Positions 15,224-17,584 of a stretch of DNA of 17,584 nt are shown piece by piece; position 1 is the first letter of the stretch; each line of letters opens with the position of its first letter. A program made the translations under genes and the position numbers. The notes beneath the pieces were generated by a model. That model was not told the DNA's origin and made no database searches. It saw only the letters and a list, made by a program, of their open reading frames with translations. The DNA is taken from NCBI GenBank assembly GCA_964614415.1, contig CAZTLE010000077.1, positions 1 to 17,584 of the forward strand. The letters run 5' to 3'. Source of the stretch: CAZTLE01 sp964614415. GTDB taxonomy: Bacteria; Bacteroidota; Bacteroidia; Flavobacteriales; Flavobacteriaceae.

Positions 15224-15230
15224 CCGCAAA

Positions 15231-15294
15231 CGGTTAAACGGTTAAACGGTTAAACGGTTAAACGGTTAAACGAATCAACAAATAAGCGAATCAA
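15231..15294 (+). repeat. 8-bp tandem array, copy 3 (five perfect units plus tail)
   Basis: Five identical CGGTTAAA units fill 15231-15270 and are followed by CGAATCAA, which recurs at 15287-15294. The seven-base gap to hairpin A equals that in copy 2. Hairpin B is absent here. The perfect identity suggests recent slippage expansion. Confidence 0.85.
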
Positions 15295-15317
15295 CAATCA
15301 ACGTCTAAGTTTTCTAT

Positions 15318-15325
15318 TAAATTTA
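15318..15325 (+). promoter_or_regulatory. Candidate -7 box of the penicillin acylase gene
   Basis: TAAATTTA matches TAnnTTTG except at the last base and lies 49 bp before the ATG at 15375. No TTG is visible at -33, so this is tentative. Confidence 0.25.
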
Positions 15326-15374
15326 CGCGTCTCAAATATGTTCCATATTTTCAGGACTCAAAACAATCTTCTCT

Positions 15375-17584
15375 ATGAAATATCTGAAATTGATCATTTC
15401 TCTGGTAGTTACCATAGCCATATTTTATGCCCTTAATACGAAACTTGGGAGCATCCCTCCCATTGGGAAATTTTTAGATCCGGTGCATGGAGTTTGGCAA
15501 AATGACAGGGCTGAAAACATCGGCGGTGAATTAGTGCTTGAAGGATTATCGGAACCTGTAACCATCCATTACGACGAACATTTGATTCCGCATATTTTTG
15601 CACAGAATGACGGCGACCTGTATTTCACCCAGGGGTATGTGACCGCCCAGCATCGCCTGTGGCAACTGGAATTTCAGACGTATGCCGCCGCAGGACGCTT
15701 ATCGGAGATTGTGGGCGAAGGTGCCCTCGATTATGATAAAGGTCAGCGACGTATGGGGATGGTATATGGAGCTGAGATGGCCCTGGAAAAAATGCAGGAT
15801 GATACGGAAACCCTGGGTTATCTGCAATCATATAGCGACGGTGTAAACGCCTATATCAACAGTCTGGATGACAAAAGTATTCCGGTTGAATATAAACTAC
15901 TGGATTACAAACCCGAGCCGTGGAACATGAAAAAAACGGCCCTACTCCTCATGTATATGACCAAAACACTGGCCAGCAGAGAACATGATCTTGAATATAC
16001 CAATGCTCTTAGGATGTTGGGAAAGGAAACGTTTGACAAGTTGTACCCGGAGTTTTTTGACATAGTGGATCCGGTGATCCCAAAAGAGACGGACTGGAGT
16101 TTTATCACTGCAGAACAAACCGCCATTCCGTTGTCTGAACTCCCGTTGGACACTATTACCGAGACACTGCCCAAGCCACATCCCAACAATGGAAGTAATA
16201 ACTGGGCCATTTCGGGGGCAAAATCGGTAAGTGGAAATCCCATGCTCGCCAACGATCCGCATCTCACACTTAACCTTCCTTCTATTTGGTACGTTATGCA
16301 ATTGAGTACCCCGGAACATTCTGCGATGGGCGCGACCTTGCCGGGTGCTCTGGGCGTCATTTCCGGGTTTAATACTGACATTGCCTGGGGCGAGACCAAT
16401 GCCACCCGCGATCTTCTGGATTGGTACAAGATCGAATTTAAAGATGCTAGCCGGCTAGAGTATCATTACGGTGATGGTTTTAAAAACACCACGGCACGCA
16501 TTGAGGAGATAAAGATCAAAGGCGGAGAAACAGTTATAGATACTGTACTGTATACCCATCACGGACCCGTAGTGTACGATCATAATTTCAAGGGAGATAA
16601 CGAACTCTCGGGCTATGCCATGAAATGGATCGGACTTTTGGGAGGCAATAACCAACGTACTTTCCTGGATCTCAATAAGAGTAAGAACTATGACGATTAT
16701 GAACAGGCCATCAAGCCGTATTCGGCACCGGCTCAGAATTTCGTCTTTGCTTCCACAGAGGGTGATATCGCCTTGTGGATCCAGGGAAAGATTCCAAATC
16801 GCTGGGAAGGGCAGGGAAAATTCTTAATGGATGGATCCAACCCTGATCACGACTGGCCGGGGTTTATTCCTCAGGAGTTTAATCCCCATACGAAGAATCC
16901 GGTGCGCGGCTTTGTAAGCTCTGCCAATCAGCATCCCGTGGATGAGCAATATCCTTTCTATGTATTTAATGACGGATATGACACATACCGATCGCGTGTA
17001 ATCAACAACTTCTTTCGGTCCAAAGAGAAATTCTCGATTGAAGATTTTAAGGCCTTGCAGAACAATACCTTTAACATGAAAGCTTCGGAGCTTCTGCCCT
17101 ATGTATTTGAAACTATGGATACTTCTACCCTCACTGCAGAGGAAAAGGCCATTTACGACCAGATAAGGGATTGGGACTTCTACTCGGATACAGAGAAGCT
17201 GGCACCGAGTATATGGCTCAATTGGTGGTATCGAATGTACAGACAGGTTTGGGATGAGTTTATAGATGCCGAGGTTGCCCTGGATCCTCCGTTTACCTAT
17301 CAGACCATTTGGATGCTCACAAACACCCCGGATAATGAATTTATGGACATCGAAGAGACGCCTGAAAAAGAAACCGCCAAAGATCTGTTTTTATTAACCT
17401 TCAAGGAAACCTGCAAAGACCTGCTGGAATGGAAGGAAGAAAACGGCGATTACAATTATCAAAAATACAAGGCGACCTATGTGGGGCACTTATTGCAGGG
17501 TATTCCGGCATTTTCGCGTTTTGAATTACCCATTGGCGGTGATGGCAATACGGTAAACGCCATGTCCCAAACCCATGGGCCTTC
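15375..17584 (+). CDS. Penicillin acylase-family amidase precursor (3' end missing)
   Basis: The first 736 codons of this gene are in the window and contain no stop. An N-terminal hydrophobic segment (KYLKLIISLVVTIAIFYAL) would export or anchor the protein. The alpha-chain part has FAQNDGDLYFTQGYVTAQHRLWQLE, the family's opening pattern. The autoproteolysis site is G273-S274 in NNGSNNWAISG: cleavage before Ser274 makes it the N-terminal nucleophile of the beta chain. WGETNATRD (about 339-347) matches the oxyanion-hole region, and Asn518 in SSANQH fits the conserved catalytic Asn. Near the break, GGDGNTVNAMSQTHGP is the usual C-terminal beta-chain motif, so only the last 50-80 residues are probably missing. 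Members hydrolyse amide bonds of penicillins, acyl-homoserine lactones or other N-acyl compounds; the substrate cannot be read from sequence. Confidence 0.94.
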   Translation, partial: MKYLKLIISLVVTIAIFYALNTKLGSIPPIGKFLDPVHGVWQNDRAENIGGELVLEGLSEPVTIHYDEHLIPHIFAQNDGDLYFTQGYVTAQHRLWQLEFQTYAAAGRLSEIVGEGALDYDKGQRRMGMVYGAEMALEKMQDDTETLGYLQSYSDGVNAYINSLDDKSIPVEYKLLDYKPEPWNMKKTALLLMYMTKTLASREHDLEYTNALRMLGKETFDKLYPEFFDIVDPVIPKETDWSFITAEQTAIPLSELPLDTITETLPKPHPNNGSNNWAISGAKSVSGNPMLANDPHLTLNLPSIWYVMQLSTPEHSAMGATLPGALGVISGFNTDIAWGETNATRDLLDWYKIEFKDASRLEYHYGDGFKNTTARIEEIKIKGGETVIDTVLYTHHGPVVYDHNFKGDNELSGYAMKWIGLLGGNNQRTFLDLNKSKNYDDYEQAIKPYSAPAQNFVFASTEGDIALWIQGKIPNRWEGQGKFLMDGSNPDHDWPGFIPQEFNPHTKNPVRGFVSSANQHPVDEQYPFYVFNDGYDTYRSRVINNFFRSKEKFSIEDFKALQNNTFNMKASELLPYVFETMDTSTLTAEEKAIYDQIRDWDFYSDTEKLAPSIWLNWWYRMYRQVWDEFIDAEVALDPPFTYQTIWMLTNTPDNEFMDIEETPEKETAKDLFLLTFKETCKDLLEWKEENGDYNYQKYKATYVGHLLQGIPAFSRFELPIGGDGNTVNAMSQTHGP

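Noticed and set aside
15905..16429. Reverse-strand open frame of 174 codons inside the penicillin acylase gene
   Set aside because: The forward frame carries the complete family motifs, including the autoproteolytic Ser274 and Asn518. The reverse frame shows no recognisable domain and is a shadow.

Overview
All thirteen genes in this window lie on the + strand. The DNA looks like the chromosome of a marine-type member of the Bacteroidota, most likely a flavobacterium. The evidence is a C-terminal type IX secretion sorting domain (YPNP start), lipoproteins with LGC lipoboxes, a membrane-anchored AraC-type regulator of a form common in this phylum, starts without clear Shine-Dalgarno sequences, and candidate -7 boxes resembling TAnnTTTG. 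No rRNA, tRNA, CRISPR array, transposase, integrase or phage gene is visible.

Layout. 2-400 is the 3' end of a CPBP intramembrane protease. 527-886 is a small NTF2/SnoaL-fold protein. 1008-2105 is a membrane-bound AraC-family regulator. A 20-bp-spaced direct repeat (2111-2142) follows it, then an exported DUF1579-like protein (2210-2743). Three hydrolases follow: an alpha/beta-hydrolase lipoprotein with a degenerate active site (2808-4394), an exported class C beta-lactamase-like serine hydrolase (4740-6203) and an exported dienelactone-hydrolase-like protein (6366-7094). A more AT-rich pair comes next: a toroid-repeat protein (7190-8086) and a six-helix membrane protein (8272-8838). After it are a secreted beta-helix protein with a type IX sorting tail (9103-10740), a 1066-residue AsmA-like envelope protein starting at TTG (10908-14108), a polysaccharide deacetylase lipoprotein (14203-15177) and a penicillin acylase-family precursor that runs off the window (15375-17584).

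Genes and pathway. Most products are predicted to work in the envelope or outside the cell. They form a run of hydrolases and surface proteins rather than one obvious operon: gaps are 60-345 bp and nearly every gap carries repeats. The most plausible regulatory link is between the AraC regulator and the gene just downstream of it.

The most notable non-coding signal is a composite intergenic module found three times, after the genes ending at 4394, 8838 and 15177. It has, in fixed order: a hairpin whose arms covary between copies and are followed by TCGAAATGAC; an array of 8-bp units (consensus CGGTTAAA); and, in two copies, a second hairpin of form CCTRYC/GRYAGG. That second hairpin also occurs alone at 958-973. 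A separate 31-bp near-identical leader (28/31) lies upstream of two unrelated genes, at 492-522 and 4677-4707. I could not run searches, so whether these families are already described elsewhere is open.
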